Assembly: GCF_000970085.1 (NCBI RefSeq)
Contig: NZ_CP009506.1
Span: 4,588,001-4,652,000, forward strand
Direction: 5' to 3'
Length of the DNA: 64,000 nt
Source: Methanosarcina siciliae T4/M
GTDB lineage: Archaea; Halobacteriota; Methanosarcinia; Methanosarcinales; Methanosarcinaceae
Below the pieces are notes generated by a model, which was given only the letters and a program-made list of their open reading frames with translations, did no database searches and had not been told where the DNA came from. Shown here piece after piece: positions 62,094 to 64,000 of the stretch (the first letter of the stretch is position 1; each line of letters opens with the position of its first letter). The position numbers and the translations under genes are program-made.

Positions 62094-62837
62094 ATGCTGA
62101 AAATAGAAGATCTGACCGTAGAGGTTGACGGAAAAACATTACTCTATGACGTGAACCTCGAAGTTAAAAAAGGGTATACAAATGTGCTTTTCGGCCCTAA
62201 TGGAGCCGGAAAGTCAGCCCTCATGAGGACAATCATGGGCTTTAGCGAGTACAGGGTTGTAAAAGGCAGAATACTCTTCAAAGGAGAAGATATCACCCAT
62301 CTTCCGATTGACGAAAGAGCCCGCCTCGGGCTGGGCATCATGATGCAGCGCCCGCCTGATATGGTAGGAATTAAACTGAAGGACCTTGTAAAAGTAGCAT
62401 CGAAAGGAAAAAAGGACCCTGAAGCCCTTGCCAAAAACCTTGACATGAAACGCTTTCTGGACAGAGATGTAAATGTGGGTTTTTCAGGCGGCGAAATCAA
62501 GCGATCCGAACTTCTGCAGCTATCGGCCCAGAACCCGAGCCTCTACCTTCTGGACGAACCTGAATCCGGAGTAGACCTCGTAAGCATCGAACAGGTCGGG
62601 ATGACAATAAAAGAACTGCTTGAAGAAGGCCTGGAATGCCCCGGAGAGAGGTGCAGGAAAGGGAAATCGGCCCTTATAATTACCCATACCGGCCAGGTTC
62701 TGGATTATGTGCAGGCAGACAGAGGGTATATTCTCTGTAACGGAACGGTAATGTGTTCGGGAAATCCCATGAAAATGCTGGAAGAAATAAAAAACAAAGG
62801 GTACCAGGAGTGCATAACATGCAAACTGATGAAATGA
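62094..62837 (+). CDS. sufC: SufC ATPase of Fe-S cluster assembly
   Basis: 247 residues. Walker A FGPNGAGKSA, signature FSGGEIKRSE, Walker B LYLLDEPESGVD. The opening KIEDLTVEVDGKTLLYDV and the 'CPGERCRKGKSALI' insert are characteristic of methanogen SufC. It drives Fe-S assembly on SufB in the archaeal SufBC system. It overlaps sufB by ATGA, indicating translational coupling. Methanogens carry many Fe-S enzymes and use this minimal system. Confidence 0.92.
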   Translation: MLKIEDLTVEVDGKTLLYDVNLEVKKGYTNVLFGPNGAGKSALMRTIMGFSEYRVVKGRILFKGEDITHLPIDERARLGLGIMMQRPPDMVGIKLKDLVKVASKGKKDPEALAKNLDMKRFLDRDVNVGFSGGEIKRSELLQLSAQNPSLYLLDEPESGVDLVSIEQVGMTIKELLEEGLECPGERCRKGKSALIITHTGQVLDYVQADRGYILCNGTVMCSGNPMKMLEEIKNKGYQECITCKLMK

Positions 62838-64000
62838 GCCTGAAAAAAAGAGCCGAAAGCGCAGCTGAGAAAAAAGCAGCTTACGGAGAGGATTTTGAAC
62901 TGGAAAAGTTTGAAGAAGGCTCCAAGGTCAGCAAACCTATTGAAGACCTTCAGACTCTTGACGAGGAAAGTAAAAAAACCCTGCTTCAGGTAGGAATAAT
63001 TCCAAGTGAAGAAGGAAGATCCGGCAGTTTTATTGTCCTGGATAATGCAGTCTCCCACTCATCACTGAAGGACGAAAATGTGGAATTAATGTCCACACAT
63101 AAAGCCCTTGAAAAGTATGAATGGCTTAAAGATTACTCCTGGAAACTCGTACAGGTGGATGCTGATAAGTACACGGCAAAAACCTACCTTGAAGATGCGG
63201 ACGGTTATTTTATCCGGGCTCCTCCGGGAAAGAAATCTTCCATGCCTGTCCAGACCTGCCTTATGCTGGGCAGCAAAAAAGCATCTCAGACAGTACATAA
63301 TATTATAGTCGTAGAAGAAGGGGCAACCCTTGACATCATCACGGGCTGTACCACCAAAAAAGGCGTGGAGGAAGGACTCCACCTTGGAATATCCGAGATG
63401 TACGTCAAAAAAGGAGCTACCCTTAACTTTACAATGATCCATAATTGGGCAGAACAGATAGGGGTCCGCCCGAGAACCGTTGTACAAGTCGAAGAGGGCG
63501 GGACTTACGTAAGTAATTACATTTGCCTGAAACCCGTGCACTCGGTACAGACCTACCCGACTGTCAGGCTCGAAGGGAAAGGAGCGGTAACAAGGCTCAA
63601 TACCATAGCAATTGGCCACCCGGGTTCCGAACTTGACCTTGGGAGCAGGGCTGTCTTTAATGCCCCGGATACGCGAGCAGAGCTGATATCGAGAACGATC
63701 ACTATCGGCGGAAGGCTTGTTGCAAGAGGAGAAATGGTAGGCAATGCAAAGGGCGCAAAAGGGCACCTGGAATGTAAAGGGCTTGTCCTTACCGACAAAG
63801 GTAGCCAGCTTGCAATCCCTATCCTCGAGGCAAATGTGGACGACATCGAGCTCACCCATGAAGCCGCCGTAGGGAAAATTGCTAAAGACCAGGTTGAGTA
63901 CCTGATGGCAAGAGGACTTACCGAAGACGAAGCTGTCGGAATGATCATAAGGGGCTTTCTGGATGTTGGGATAAGGGGGATCCCGGAAGAGCTGAAGAAA
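62834..64000 (+). CDS. sufB: SufB scaffold, cut by window end
   Basis: 389 codons to the window end with no stop; a full archaeal SufB is ~400-410 residues. ATG 62834 overlaps the sufC stop as ATGA; ATG 62819 is also in frame. Recognised segments: HNIIVVEEGATLDIITGCT, LHLGISEMYVKKGATLNFT, the beta-helix core, ILEANVDDIELTHEAAVGKI and MARGLTEDEAVGMIIRGFL. It is the scaffold on which SufC assembles Fe-S clusters. It was inferred by direct translation. Confidence 0.9.
   Translation, partial: MSLKKRAESAAEKKAAYGEDFELEKFEEGSKVSKPIEDLQTLDEESKKTLLQVGIIPSEEGRSGSFIVLDNAVSHSSLKDENVELMSTHKALEKYEWLKDYSWKLVQVDADKYTAKTYLEDADGYFIRAPPGKKSSMPVQTCLMLGSKKASQTVHNIIVVEEGATLDIITGCTTKKGVEEGLHLGISEMYVKKGATLNFTMIHNWAEQIGVRPRTVVQVEEGGTYVSNYICLKPVHSVQTYPTVRLEGKGAVTRLNTIAIGHPGSELDLGSRAVFNAPDTRAELISRTITIGGRLVARGEMVGNAKGAKGHLECKGLVLTDKGSQLAIPILEANVDDIELTHEAAVGKIAKDQVEYLMARGLTEDEAVGMIIRGFLDVGIRGIPEELKK

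Overview
The window comes from a Methanosarcina chromosome, most like M. acetivorans or a close relative. It carries an mtaA gene, an mtaCB operon and an mtsF-type fused methyl-sulfide methyltransferase. It also has Msr-family regulators, a stand-alone CdhA, group II chaperonin and CobW genes. Intergenic DNA is AT-rich and some 5' leaders are long. Species assignment is inference from remembered gene content and order.

Layout. 1-4.2 kb is a degraded zone: a HicB-like remnant interrupted by an amber codon, three diverged copies of a non-coding repeat, tRNA-Gln, a frameshifted rifampin-phosphotransferase/PEP-synthase-like pseudogene and a TPR scrap. 4.2-9.2 kb holds a DUF2111-PAS-PAS-GAF sensor, then a coupled pair: an exported beta-helix (NosD-like) protein and an exported corrinoid-domain protein ending in CxxCH. 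A 69-bp tandem repeat follows. 9.4-20.5 kb holds an ABC exporter, a RibD-like reductase, an Msr-like regulator, a hybrid histidine kinase with response regulator, and a Na+,K+-ATPase-like P-type pump.

21-46 kb is a methylotrophy island. In order it carries mtaA, a RamA-like corrinoid activase, a His-tailed CobW GTPase, msrC (reverse strand), mtsF and a small unknown protein. These are followed by a divergent CCT-like chaperonin, a second CobW, mtaC-mtaB, an acetate-permease-family membrane protein, a CDF-like protein, two hydantoinase-A-like ATPases, msrD and msrE. MtaB and MtaC move the methyl group of methanol to a corrinoid, and MtaA passes it to coenzyme M. MtsF combines corrinoid protein and methyltransferase for methyl sulfides. 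The RamA-like protein can re-reduce oxidised corrinoid. The chaperonin and CobW proteins are plausible maturation factors (inference), and the Msr proteins are substrate-specific regulators.

46-53 kb is AT-rich: three ~305-bp non-coding repeats, then three exported surface proteins, the last with a very long Asn-Asp-Thr array rich in N-glycosylation sequons. 53.4-56.1 kb carries a solitary cdhA with a shared terminal-repeat motif on both sides and a MITE-like element. 56.3-64 kb is mostly conserved housekeeping: a lipoprotein, tRNA-Arg, a TGS-domain GTPase, a cis-prenyltransferase lacking the usual N-terminal catalytic motif, a zinc-ribbon protein, NrpR, a metallo-beta-lactamase-fold protein, and SufC-SufB, with SufB cut by the window end.
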